Positions 44,405 through 53,806 of a stretch of 64,000 nt of DNA are shown piece by piece. The DNA is from CAVUXJ01 sp963814975 (GTDB taxonomy: Bacteria; Acidobacteriota; Vicinamibacteria; Vicinamibacterales; CAVVIG01). The stretch covers positions 1-64,000 of the forward strand of contig CAWFFB010000026.1 of NCBI GenBank assembly GCA_963814975.1. Direction: 5' to 3'. Below the pieces are notes generated by a model. The model was not told the origin of the DNA. It did no database searches and worked only from the letters and a program-made list of their open reading frames with translations. Each line of letters begins with the position of its first letter. The first letter of the stretch is position 1. Position numbers and translations under genes: made by a program.

Positions 44405-45805
44405 ATGTTTATTACCAAACGATACATGCCGCGCCGGACCTTCCTGCGAGGCGCGGGCGCCACATTGGCCCTGCCGCTGCTCGAAGCCATGGTGCCGGCA
44501 TCCACGGTCCTGGCCCAGACCGCTGCCCGTCCGAAGAGCCGCTTCGTGGGGATCTTTTTTCCCCATGGGATGTCGCCGGGACATTGGGAGCCTGCAACGG
44601 AGGGAGTCCTGTCAGGCAAGCTGCCCTACATCATGGAGTCGCTCCAGAACGTCAAGGATCAGACGGTCATTTTGAGCGGACTGTGGTCGAAGTCGGCCGA
44701 GCCTCCAGAGGGCACGACGGGATCCGATCACTGGGTCGCGGCTGCGTTCTTGACGGGCATCAAACCCAAGAAGACCGCCGGTTCCGACGCGACCGTCGGA
44801 AGCCCGACCATCGATCAAGTCATCGCGCGGAAGATCGGCCAGGACACCCTCTTGCCGTCCCTTCAGCTTGCCGTGGAAGACCCGAACTCGAGCTCGAGTA
44901 ACTGCGGCGAAGGTTACAGCTGCTCGTACACGAATTCCATCTCGTGGGTCGAATTGCCTTCCACCGCAACAGGCTCGTTGCCGCCGACGAGCCCGCTTCC
45001 CATGGAGCTCAACCCGCAGGTCGTCTTCGAGCGTCTTTTCGGCAGCGGCGCCACTCCGGAGGTGCGGGCCGCTCGAATGAAACAAAGTCAAAGCATTCTC
45101 GATTCGCTCCGCAGTGAACTGGCCGGCCTCAGGAAGAACCTGGGCGCGGGAGACCGCAGGACGGTCAACCAGTACACGGACGAGATCCGCGAGATCGAGC
45201 GTCGCATCCAGCTCGCGGCGAAGGCCTCGACCAATGTGCCCGAACTGGATCTGCCGCCGGGCATCCCGGAGCAATTCGACGATCACATCAAGTTGCACTC
45301 TGATTTGATCGCGTTGGCGTTCCGGGCCGACATCACGCGCGTCGTGACGCTGCTGGGGGCCCGCGACCTGACCAGCAGGATCTATCCGTTTCCGAAAGGT
45401 CAGCTGTTCCCCGAGGGTGGCGCCAGCGTGAGCTTCCATGGGGGCTCGCACCATCAGGAGGACCCGATCCAGATGCGGAGTTACGCCCGGTTGAACCGCT
45501 ATCACGTTTCGACGCTGGCGTACCTCGCCGAGAAGCTGAAGGCGACACCCGACGGCGACGGCAGCCTTCTGGACCACTCGCTGATTCTCTACGGCACCAA
45601 CATGGGCAACTCGAATCAGCACCAGCATTTCGACGTGCCGCACATTCTGGTGGGCGGGGCCGGTGGAGCGCTCAAGGGAGGCCGTCACCTCGCGTACCCG
45701 AGAAAATCCGTGATGACAGGCGATCTCCTGTTGAGCGTCCTGGACTTGTTCGGCGTTCACCAGGATCGACAGGGCGACAGCACGGGCCGACTCGAGAACC
45801 TGTAG
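44405..45805 (+). CDS. Tat-exported DUF1552 family protein
   Basis: 466 residues. Tat signal RYMPRRTFLRGAGATLALPL, then a DUF1552 body: RFVGIFFPHGMSPGHWEPAT, LSGLWSKSAEPPEGTTGSDH, TIDQVIARKIGQDTLLPSLQ, AFRADITRVVTLLGARDLTS, VSFHGGSHHQEDPIQMRSYA and HSLILYGTNMGNSNQHQHFD. The clustered His residues resemble an alkaline-phosphatase/sulfatase-like metal site, as in the related DUF1501 group, but no function is proven. It is 12 bases after the DUF1592 gene and is followed by an ankyrin protein. Family members often precede or follow DUF1592 proteins. Confidence 0.9.
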   Translation: MFITKRYMPRRTFLRGAGATLALPLLEAMVPASTVLAQTAARPKSRFVGIFFPHGMSPGHWEPATEGVLSGKLPYIMESLQNVKDQTVILSGLWSKSAEPPEGTTGSDHWVAAAFLTGIKPKKTAGSDATVGSPTIDQVIARKIGQDTLLPSLQLAVEDPNSSSSNCGEGYSCSYTNSISWVELPSTATGSLPPTSPLPMELNPQVVFERLFGSGATPEVRAARMKQSQSILDSLRSELAGLRKNLGAGDRRTVNQYTDEIREIERRIQLAAKASTNVPELDLPPGIPEQFDDHIKLHSDLIALAFRADITRVVTLLGARDLTSRIYPFPKGQLFPEGGASVSFHGGSHHQEDPIQMRSYARLNRYHVSTLAYLAEKLKATPDGDGSLLDHSLILYGTNMGNSNQHQHFDVPHILVGGAGGALKGGRHLAYPRKSVMTGDLLLSVLDLFGVHQDRQGDSTGRLENL

Positions 45806-45860
45806 GAGTATGAAAGCCCAGGAGCTTTGGAAGTCAAGGAAGCAAGGATTCAGGTTCAGA

Positions 45861-45917
45861 GTCGACAGTTCACAGTTCACAGATGGTCAACTGTCAACTG
45901 CCAACTGTGAACTATCG
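45861..45917. repeat. Intergenic repeat upstream of a start codon, family B
   Basis: Alternating CAGTTCACAGTTCACAG and CTGTCAACTGCCAACTGTG units form an imperfect inverted repeat. It ends eight bases before the ankyrin ATG. A similar array is at 47832-47910. It could be a leader hairpin controlling translation or simply a repeat. Confidence 0.5.
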
Positions 45918-45925
45918 GGCCACGC

Positions 45926-47716
45926 ATGACGAAGGGACGCCAGATCCCCGGCTGTGTCGTGGTGCTGCTGCTCGGTGCCACCGCCTTCATCATCGGCGCC
46001 GGCCGGAGCGATGTCGCGGATGCGGCGATGAAAGGCGACAGGACAGCCGTTCGCTTGCTGCTCCAGCAGAAGGCCGATGTCAATGCTCCCCAGGTGGATG
46101 GGGCGACGGCGCTTCATTGGGCCGTCTACCGCGACGACCTGGAGACGGCGGGCCTGCTGATTCGCGCCGGAGCGAACGCAAGAGCGGCCAATCGCGAGGG
46201 GGTCACCCCGTTGGCCATGGCGTCTCTTTACGGAAACGCCGCGATGATCGGCACGCTCCTGAAGGCGGGGGCCGATGCGAAGGAGCGCGGTCCGAGCGGG
46301 GAAACGATGCTCATGTACGCGGCGCGCAACGGCAATCCAGATGCGATCAAGGTCCTGCTCGAGGCCGGGGCGGACGTGAACGCGACCGAGAATCTGCGCG
46401 GGACGACGGCGCTGATGTGGGCCGCGGAGCAGAGGCATCCCCTCGCCGTCAAGGCTCTGCTTGACGGGGGCGCCGACTTTCGCGCGCGCTCGGGTCCGGC
46501 AGGTCTTCCGCGAAACTATATGGCCATGCGCGTCCTCGCCGGAAACGTCGAGGCAGCGCGGAAGCGGCGCCTCGCCGCGGCTGCCGCCGGGAGGACGTAC
46601 CAGGAACAACTCGAGTTCGAGCGGGCGAACGGGATCACCACCGGTGGTCGTGGTTTCGCGCCAGGTCCCGGCCAGCGGGGCGCCCCCGGTACAGCCGGTG
46701 CTCCGCCCGCGCCGGATCCCGATGACGAGGTCATCCTCGCTGGCCTGGTTGGTTCCGGGGGGGGTGGCCTGACTGCGCTGGTCTTTGCGGCCCGCGAAGG
46801 CGATCTGGCGTCAGCCAGGCTGCTGCTCGACGCCGGCGCCGACGTAAACCAGACGACCGAGTATGGCTGGACGCCGCTGCTCACCGCGACGAACAACAGG
46901 CACTACGGGCTGGCAACCAACCTGATCGAGCGTGGCGCCGACGTGAACCTCGCCAACAAGGGCGGCTGGACGCCCCTCTACCTGGCGACCGACAACCGCA
47001 ATATCGAAGGTGGTGACTATCCGGTGCCGAGGGCGGACATGGACCACCTCGATTTCATCAAGGTCCTGCTGGATCGGGGAGCGAACCCCAATGGCCGGAT
47101 CAAGGACGACACGCTCAGTCGAACCATATTCACGATGCAGTGGTTCTTCGAATCGGGCGCCACGCCATTTGTGCGCGCCGCGCAGTCGAGCGATATCGCT
47201 CTCATGCAGCTCCTCCTGAAGTACGGGGCCGATCCGAAGACACCGACCGACTACAACGACACCGCGCTGACGGCCGCTGCGGGCATCGGCTGGGTCGAGG
47301 GTGTCACGTACGAACGATCGGCGAAGGACAACGTGGACGCGGTGAGGATGCTGCTGGATCTGGGGCTGGATCCGAACGCGGCGAATAACGACGGCCGCAC
47401 GCCGCTGATGGGCGCAGCGCTCAAGGGCAGGAACGAGGTCGTGCAGCTCCTGGTGGATCGTGACGCCAGGCTCGAGACGCGGGACAAGGGGAGTCGAGAT
47501 ACCGACACCGTGGTCTCCGCGCTCGCCGGCCACACGTGGCAGGCGGTGGACTACGCCGATGGTCTCGTTCGTGCCGGCGTGCAGTCTGCCGTGGCACGGC
47601 CAGAAACGGCGGCGCTCATTCGCAAATTGATGACCGAACGTGGAATCGCCGTTCCACCGTCAAATCGCACGATTGAATCCGTTTGTGTCGTGCCCATCTG
47701 TGACGGCCAACCCTAG
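45926..47716 (+). CDS. Exported ankyrin-repeat protein
   Basis: 596 residues. Signal-like N-terminus IPGCVVVLLLGATAFIIGAG, then about ten ankyrin repeats in two blocks: 30-190 (QVDGATALHWAVYRDDLETA, GVTPLAMASLYGNAAMIGTL, GETMLMYAARNGNPDAIKVL) and 280-560 (TALVFAAREGDLASARLLLD, YGWTPLLTATNNRHYGLATN, DGRTPLMGAALKGRNEVVQL). A Gly/Pro-rich linker (about 230-270) separates them. The third member of the DUF1592-DUF1552-ankyrin set. Ankyrins bind protein, so it may scaffold the two exported partners in the periplasm. The C-terminus has two Cys (VCVVPICDG). Confidence 0.88.
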   Translation: MTKGRQIPGCVVVLLLGATAFIIGAGRSDVADAAMKGDRTAVRLLLQQKADVNAPQVDGATALHWAVYRDDLETAGLLIRAGANARAANREGVTPLAMASLYGNAAMIGTLLKAGADAKERGPSGETMLMYAARNGNPDAIKVLLEAGADVNATENLRGTTALMWAAEQRHPLAVKALLDGGADFRARSGPAGLPRNYMAMRVLAGNVEAARKRRLAAAAAGRTYQEQLEFERANGITTGGRGFAPGPGQRGAPGTAGAPPAPDPDDEVILAGLVGSGGGGLTALVFAAREGDLASARLLLDAGADVNQTTEYGWTPLLTATNNRHYGLATNLIERGADVNLANKGGWTPLYLATDNRNIEGGDYPVPRADMDHLDFIKVLLDRGANPNGRIKDDTLSRTIFTMQWFFESGATPFVRAAQSSDIALMQLLLKYGADPKTPTDYNDTALTAAAGIGWVEGVTYERSAKDNVDAVRMLLDLGLDPNAANNDGRTPLMGAALKGRNEVVQLLVDRDARLETRDKGSRDTDTVVSALAGHTWQAVDYADGLVRAGVQSAVARPETAALIRKLMTERGIAVPPSNRTIESVCVVPICDGQP

Positions 47717-47742
47717 ACCGGTTTTCAATTCCCGTATACGTC

Positions 47743-47790
47743 GTGTCCGGCTTTAGCCGGACTTCACGAGGTCCGCCTGAAGGCGGACAC
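47743..47790. repeat. Two-hairpin intergenic repeat, family C, well-preserved copy
   Basis: GTCCGGCTTTAGCCGGAC and, eight bases on, GTCCGCCTGAAGGCGGAC, both perfect stems, are enclosed by GTGTCC and GGACAC. It matches the arrangement at 22051-22131, and a partial right end (GCGGACACTACC) appears near 59157. It follows the ankyrin gene and may act as a terminator or REP-like element. Confidence 0.6.
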
Positions 47791-47831
47791 TACGTACATG
47801 TGGAAAGCGCTCTCCGATTTTCACGTTGGTG

Positions 47832-47910
47832 TAGTCGACAGTTGACAGTTCACAGTCAACAGAGCGCAGGCGTCGACGTCAACGATCTGTCAACTGTGAA
47901 CTGTCCGTGA
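47832..47910. repeat. Intergenic repeat upstream of a start codon, family B
   Basis: CGACAGTTGACAGTTCACAG at the left pairs with CTGTCAACTGTGAACTGTC at the right across a 25-base loop. It lies about 90 bases before the TPP enzyme gene. The same units occur at 45861-45917. Role unknown. Confidence 0.5.
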
Positions 47911-47998
47911 ACGACGCCACACCGACGTGCAAAACGCCATAACCCGTTGACTTTCAGGTTTCCGCGCGGGAGGATGGAGCGCTCCGGGAGGGCGGCAC

Positions 47999-49884
47999 AT
48001 GGTGAAACGCAGAGATCATCACGTCGATCGCCGTGGTTTTCTGAAAGGCGCGGCTGTCGGCGCGGCGGCGCTGGTGACGCCCGCGGTTCCGGAGGCACAG
48101 CCGGCCGCGCCGCCTCGCACGGGGACCCCGCTGCCTTCCAATGCCCAGTTAGCGGCCGACACGGGCGACCCTCCCCCACGGGTGTCATCGCGGATCATCG
48201 AGAACCCCGGATCCGATTTCATGGTGGACGTCATCAAGACGCTCGGCTTCGAGTACGTCGCCGCGAATCCCGGGTCGAGCTTCGAAGGTCTACACGAATC
48301 GATCATCAACTACGGCGGCAACAAGATGCCGGAGTTGCTGACCTGCTGCCACGAAGAGTCGTCGGTGGCCATGGCGCATGGCTTCGCCAAGATCGAGGGC
48401 AAGCCGATGATGGCGATGCTGCACGGCATCGATCGGACTGCAGCACGCCTCGATGGCGATCTACAACGCCTACGCCGACCGGGTGCCGGTCTACATCATC
48501 GTCGGCAACTGGATGGACGGCGGCACGCGGGCAAACGGCGTCAATTCGTACCACAGCGCTCAGGATATGGCCGCGATGGTCCGCGACTACGTCAAGTGGG
48601 ACGATGAACCCGCTTCGCTGGGCCACTTCGCCGAATCCGCCGTTCGAGCCTACAAGATTCGCGAATGACGCCGCCGATGGGGCCGGTGGTGTTGGTGGTA
48701 GACCACGACATGCAGGAGCGGCCCGCTTCCGCAGAACCGGCGTGCGCATTCCCCGACTCACGATGACGTCGCCTCCTGCCGGCGAGACGGGCGCCGTCAG
48801 GGAAGTGGCGCGCCTCCTGGTGGCGGCAGAGAATCCGCAGATCAACGCCGGGCGCGCTGCGCGAACGCCCAACGGCATCCAGTTGCTCGTGGAGCTTGCG
48901 GAGACGCTGCAAGCCCCGGTCAATGGCGGAGGAGACCGCGTGAACTTTCCCTCTCGCCACCCGCTTGCCGGTGCCAGCATCGGAGAGCCCGATCTGATCC
49001 TCGATCTGGAGGTCCAGGGTGGTCCCAGGTCCAGACGCAACCGCGACAAAGAAGATCAGCATCACCGGCAGCCGATCTCTTCATCAAGAGCAACCTTCAG
49101 GATTTCCAGCACATGGCGGAAGTCGACCTCGCCATCGGCGCCGACGCCGAGGCCACGCTGCCAGCTCTCATCGAGGAGGTGAAGCGTCAGCTGACGGCCG
49201 ATCGCAAGCGGGTGCTGCAAGAGCGCGGGTACCAAGCTGGCCGAGGCGCACCGGCAGGCTCGCGCTCGGGCCATCGAGGCTGCCGCCTACGGTTGGGATG
49301 CGAGCCCGATCAGCCTCGGCTCGTCTGTCGGCGGAGCTGTGGGCTCAGATCAAGAACGACGACTGGTCGCTCGTCTCCTGGCAGGGATTCATCAGCGGCT
49401 GGCCCGGCCGGCTGTGGAACATCGACAAGCACTATCACTATATCGGCGGGCAGGGCGCAGGCGCGCTCGGCTACGGCGCGCCGGCGGCGGTGGGCGCCGC
49501 GCTCGCCAACAGGAAGTACGGCCGGCTGTCGATCAACATTCAGACCGACGGCGACCTGAACTACGCCCCGGGTGTCCTGTGGACGGCGGTCCATCACCGA
49601 TCCCGCTGCTGACCGTCATGCACAACAACCGCGCCTATCATCAGGAGGTCATGTTGGTCCAGCGAGTGGCGAGCGAGCGCAATCGGGGCGTGGACCGGGT
49701 CCACATCGGCACCACGCTCAGGGAACCCAACATCGACTATACAAAAATGGCGCAGGGGTACGGCATGTACGGCGAAGGGCCGATCAGCGATCCCAAGGAG
49801 CTTGCGCCGGCGATCAAGCGTGGGCTCGAAAGGGTCAGGCGGGGCGAGCCGGCGCTGATCGATGTCATCACGCAACCGCGGTGA
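47999..49884 (+). CDS. Tat-exported thiamine-diphosphate enzyme (multiple frame breaks)
   Basis: About 625 residues when restored. Tat signal DRRGFLKGAAVGAAALVTPA. The pyrimidine-binding domain has TLGFEYVAANPGSSFEGLHE, CHEESSVAMAHGFAKIEGKP (catalytic Glu) and ASMAIYNAYADRVPVYIIVG. A weaker middle domain lies about 48.7-49.1 kb. The diphosphate domain is GGQGAGALGYGAPAAVGAAL, then INIQTDGDLNYAPGVLWTAV and VMHNNRAYHQEVML (GDG..N motif). Frame breaks occur near 48430, 48660, 48700, 49230 and 49595, and those checked are single extra bases. It resembles acetolactate-synthase-like decarboxylases, but none of those is normally exported, so Tat export with bound cofactor is unusual. Substrate unknown. 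Confidence 0.75.
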
Positions 49885-49891
49885 GGTACCC

Positions 49892-50273
49892 ATGCAGTTG
49901 TTCGTTCTTCTGATGGCGGCGGTGCTGAGTCTCTCGATCGCCGCCCAGGCGCAGACGCCCGGTGCGACTTCGCAGGGCAGCGTCGCGGGAGGGGACGCCA
50001 AAAACGGCAAGGGGCTCTATCTGAACTACAAGTGCTACGCCTGCCATGGCTACTCCGGCCAGAATGGCCCAGGGACCCGGCTCGTTCCGACACGGATGAC
50101 CCTTCCGGCCTTCACGGCGTACGTTCGCAATCCGCGCCAGATGCCGCCCTATACAGCCAAGGTTGTGCCCGGATCGGGAGCTGGCCGACATATGGGCCTA
50201 CCTCCAGACCCTCCCACGGTCACCGGCCGCGAAGGATGTTGCGTTGCTGAATCAGATTCTTGCGGAGAACTAA
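49892..50273 (+). CDS. Small exported cytochrome c (one frame break)
   Basis: About 126 residues. Signal peptide QLFVLLMAAVLSLSIAAQAQ, haem motif GLYLNYKCYACHGYSGQNGP, and a Met ligand probably in RNPRQMPPYTAKVV. The end, ELADIWAYLQTLPRSPAAKD, is in another frame because of one extra base near 50171; removing it gives 127 codons with stop TAA 50271-50273. It sits seven bases after the TPP enzyme gene, so it is probably its electron acceptor or partner, and its stop overlaps the next ATG (TAATG). Confidence 0.83.
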
Positions 50274-51272
50274 TGGAACAACGCCACCTCGGAACGAGCG
50301 GATTGACAGTGTCGGCGATCGGCCTCGGCTGCATGGGCATGTCGCAGAGCTATGGCGCGGGCGACGACGAGGAATCCGGTGCGCACGATTCATCGCGCCC
50401 TCGATCTCGGCGTGACCTATCTGGATACGGCGGACGTGTACGGCCAGGGTGCGAACGAAAAGCTCGTGGGCCAGGCCATTCGCGAACGCAGGCAGGAAGT
50501 CGTTCTCGGCGACCAAGTTCGGGCTCATCCCAAGCCCGAGCGGCCCCGCCACCAGTGTCGATGGACGACCCGAGCGGGTCCGGCCATCGTGCGAAGCGAG
50601 CCTCCGCCGCCTCGGCGTCGACGTGATCGACTTGTACTACCTTCACCGCGTCGATCCGAACACCCCGATCGAGGACACGGTCGGCGCGATGTCCGAGCTC
50701 GTTCGCGAGGGCAAGGTGCGCTTTCTCGGTCTCTCGGAAGCCGGTCCCAAGACGCATTCGCCGGGCGCACCGCACCCACCCAATCGCGGCGCTGCAAAGT
50801 GAATACTCCCTCTGGTCCCGCGAGCCCGAGGCGGCGGTGCTGCCGGTGTGTCGCGAGCTGGGCATCGGGTTCGTGCCCTTCAGCCCGCTTGGACGCGGTT
50901 TCCTCTCAGGCGTTGTCAAGGAAACGGAGAAGCTGGAACAGAACGACGTGCGGCGGCGTCTCCCGCGATTTCAGGAGGAGAATCTCAAGCGGAACATCGT
51001 GCTGGTCCAGCGTCTCGAAGCGATGGCTCGGTCGAAGGGTTGCTCGGCGCCGCAGCTCGCCCTGGCCTGGCTGCTGGCGAAAGGCCACGAGATCGTTCCG
51101 ATCCCAGGCACGAAGCGCCGTCGCTACCTGGAAGAAAATGTCGGTGCGATGGAGATCGCGCTCAGCTGCGGAAGACCTCGCGGCCTTGGACGAGGCGTTT
51201 CCTTCCGAGAACGTTGCCGGGGAACGCTACCCGCCGGAGAGCATGCGGCTGATCGAGAGCGAGAGAGTCTGA
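50273..51272 (+). CDS. Aldo/keto reductase (four frame breaks)
   Basis: About 331 residues when restored. The N-terminal strand is LTVSAIGLGCMGMSQSYGAG, then HRALDLGVTYLDTADVYGQG (Asp and Tyr of the catalytic tetrad), VVLATKFGLIPSPSG, VDVIDLYYLHRVDPNTPIED, and the end is LALAWLLAKGHEIVPIPGTK (NADPH-phosphate loop). Four single extra bases near 50373, 50510, 50756 and 51169 explain the breaks; removing them gives 332 codons. It looks like an AKR11/13-type (YajO, IolS-like) NADPH reductase. Its start overlaps the stop of the cytochrome gene, so it is in the same operon. Physiological substrate unknown. Confidence 0.83.
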
Positions 51273-51329
51273 TGCCCGAACGTCTCAAGTCTGAAGCCCT
51301 CAGTCGATCAGACCCACCAGGAGAGCTAC

Positions 51330-53678
51330 GTGAGCGCGTCCCAAGTGACACTGCTGACATCGGAGTGCGACGGAAGAGGGGTGACGCGCCCGCACGGAGG
51401 AGGACCCCGGTGGATTGAACGACTGGTGGCGGGACTTTTGGCGTTATGGTGCGCCGGATGCGCCGCGCCACTTCGACGAGCCGCGAAGCCGCTGACAGCT
51501 GCACCCGGTGGCGAACGCTCGCCTCGGGTCGTGCTGAAAGAAGACCGACCGACGGTGGGGGTCGCATTCGGTGGTGGCAGCGCGCGCGGCATCGCGCATG
51601 TGGGGGTCATCCGCTGGCTCGAGGAGCATCGGATCCCAATCGATGTGGCGGCCGGGACCAGCATGGGCGGTCTCGTCGGCGGCGCGTTCGCCAGCGGAAT
51701 GAATGCCGATGAACTGCACACGTTCATCACGACCCTGAACTGGGATCAGCTGTTCGGCTCGTCGACGTTCCCGTACAAGAACATCCGCCGCAAGGCCGAC
51801 GCCCGCGCGTATCCATCGCGCCTCGAATTCGGTCTCAAGGGTGGGGTCGTGCCGCCGACCGCGCTCAACAGCGGCCAGGACGTCGAGTTGCTCCTCGGCC
51901 GCATTGCCGCGCCATACTTCGACACTCAGGATTTCGACGACCTGCCGACGCCGTTTCGAACGGTGGCGGTCGATCTTCTCTCAGCGCAGCCGGTGGTCAT
52001 GCGAAGCGGGTCACTGTCAGACGCCATGCGCGCGACGATGTCTCTGCCGCTGATCTTCCCGCCCACCGAAGTGAACGGACAGGTGCTCATCGATGGAGGC
52101 ACCATGGACAACGTGCCAGCGGACATCGTGAAAGAGATGGGGGCGGACCGCGTGATCGCCGTGAACGTCGGCGATCTCTCCGATCCCGAGGGCGTGAGCT
52201 ACACGATGTTCGGCGTTGCGGAAGAGACGCTCGACGCGATGATGCGCGCCTCGACCAATCGCGCGCTGGCGTCGGCGGACGTCGTCATCAACGTGCCGCT
52301 CAGACAGTATGGCTCGCTCGATTGGCGGCGGGCCGGCGCGCTGGTTGACGAGGGTTACCGCGCGGCCGAGAGCATGCGCGATCAACTGCTGCCATTCGCC
52401 GTGAGCGAATCCGAGTTCGACGCGTGGCGCCGCGGCCGTCAGGCTCGGCGCCTGACGGACTTGCCATCCCCCGCGTTCATCGAGGCCGAAGGCTTCGGCA
52501 CGAGCGATGCGACGCGACTGAATGCGCTCCTCGCTCGGCACGTGGGTGTGCCGCTGGACATGAACTCACTCGAGGCAGATATTGCCCTCGTGACGGGGCT
52601 GGACCGGTACGAGACCGTGACCTGGCGCATGACGCGCGACGGCGCGCGTGGCTACGGATTGCGCGTGTACGGCCGCGCCAAGGCCTACGCTCCACCGTTC
52701 CTGCTGCTGGGACTGAACGTCGAGAACACGACGTCGAGTGATTTCCGCATCACCGCGACCGCCCGCTATCTTGCGTTCGACGCGGTCGGATCTGGCTCCG
52801 AGCTGCGCCTCGACGGCACGATTGGTTCCGACCCGACTCTCGCCGTGGAGCTCTATCGGCCCGTCGGCTCGACGCCGTTGTTCGTCGCGCCGTATGCGGG
52901 GGTCGGCAGCGTGACGTTCAATGTCATCAACAACGACGCGGTGATTGCGCGGTATCGCGAGACCCTGTCCCGTGTCGGGCTGAATGTCGGAGTGAACCTT
53001 GGGGCGCGGAGCGATCTGCGTGTGGGCGCCTACACCGGGTACACGACCGCCTCGATCAAAGTGGGGGACCCCGGGTTTCCGGAATTACGGGGCAAGGAGA
53101 CCGGGGCAGAGATTGTGTGGCGTCTGGACACTCAGGATAGTCCCGTTGTGCCCACGGGCGGGATGCTGTCTCAGGTTCGGCTGTCGCGCATGTTCAACGG
53201 TCCCGACATCACGGTGCAGGGAGAGACCTCCGACGTCGATGCCTCGCTGACCCAGTTGTCGGCGGTGGCGAATCGATTCTGGAGCGTCGGTCCACGCAAT
53301 CGGGTGTTCGTATACGGCGGCGCCGGCACGTCCTTCGATGACGCTCCGTTGCCGATCAATCAGTTCGCACTGGGCGCGCCTTTCAGGCTCGGCGCGTACA
53401 GTCTGGGCGAGTTGAGAGGCCCTCACTACTACGTCGCGACAGGTGGCTACCTGCGGCAAGTCGGTCGGCTGCCGGACTTCATGGGCGGACCAGTCTTCGC
53501 AGGGGGCTGGCTCGAAAACGGCGACGCCTTCGCCGAATGGTCGCAGGCAGGCTGGCGAACGAACGGTGCCGTCGGGCTCGTAATGGACACGCTCGTGGGG
53601 CCGGTCATGGTCGCCGGTTCGTGGGGCTTCGACGGACGTTGGCGCACGTACTTGGGTGTGGGACGGACCTTTAGCTGA
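51330..53678 (+). CDS. Patatin-like phospholipase with C-terminal outer-membrane barrel (PlpD-like)
   Basis: 782 residues. A lipoprotein-like N-terminus (LVAGLLALWCAGC) is followed by a patatin domain: oxyanion GGGSARGIAHVGVIRWLEE, nucleophile AAGTSMGGLVGGAFASGMNA, and Asp in VLIDGGTMDNVPADIV. After about residue 385 a POTRA-like stretch (FIEAEGFGTSDATRLNALL) and then a beta-rich region of alternating residues to the end (GLVMDTLVGPVMVAGSWGFD, final GRTFS) suggest a 16-stranded barrel. The layout is that of type Vd autotransporters, where patatin is passenger. GTG 51330 has AGGAG six bases upstream. It is monocistronic. Confidence 0.85.
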   Translation: MSASQVTLLTSECDGRGVTRPHGGGPRWIERLVAGLLALWCAGCAAPLRRAAKPLTAAPGGERSPRVVLKEDRPTVGVAFGGGSARGIAHVGVIRWLEEHRIPIDVAAGTSMGGLVGGAFASGMNADELHTFITTLNWDQLFGSSTFPYKNIRRKADARAYPSRLEFGLKGGVVPPTALNSGQDVELLLGRIAAPYFDTQDFDDLPTPFRTVAVDLLSAQPVVMRSGSLSDAMRATMSLPLIFPPTEVNGQVLIDGGTMDNVPADIVKEMGADRVIAVNVGDLSDPEGVSYTMFGVAEETLDAMMRASTNRALASADVVINVPLRQYGSLDWRRAGALVDEGYRAAESMRDQLLPFAVSESEFDAWRRGRQARRLTDLPSPAFIEAEGFGTSDATRLNALLARHVGVPLDMNSLEADIALVTGLDRYETVTWRMTRDGARGYGLRVYGRAKAYAPPFLLLGLNVENTTSSDFRITATARYLAFDAVGSGSELRLDGTIGSDPTLAVELYRPVGSTPLFVAPYAGVGSVTFNVINNDAVIARYRETLSRVGLNVGVNLGARSDLRVGAYTGYTTASIKVGDPGFPELRGKETGAEIVWRLDTQDSPVVPTGGMLSQVRLSRMFNGPDITVQGETSDVDASLTQLSAVANRFWSVGPRNRVFVYGGAGTSFDDAPLPINQFALGAPFRLGAYSLGELRGPHYYVATGGYLRQVGRLPDFMGGPVFAGGWLENGDAFAEWSQAGWRTNGAVGLVMDTLVGPVMVAGSWGFDGRWRTYLGVGRTFS

Positions 53679-53806
53679 GGGTGAGACGAATCCGCCACGT
53701 TGGAATCTGGCCCTCGTTCTGCTACCTGGGCCGTAGATCGAGAGCGACGCGCGGCGTCATGAACGCGTAAAGCCGGGATGGATCGAAATTTGAAGAGACC
53801 GCTGAG

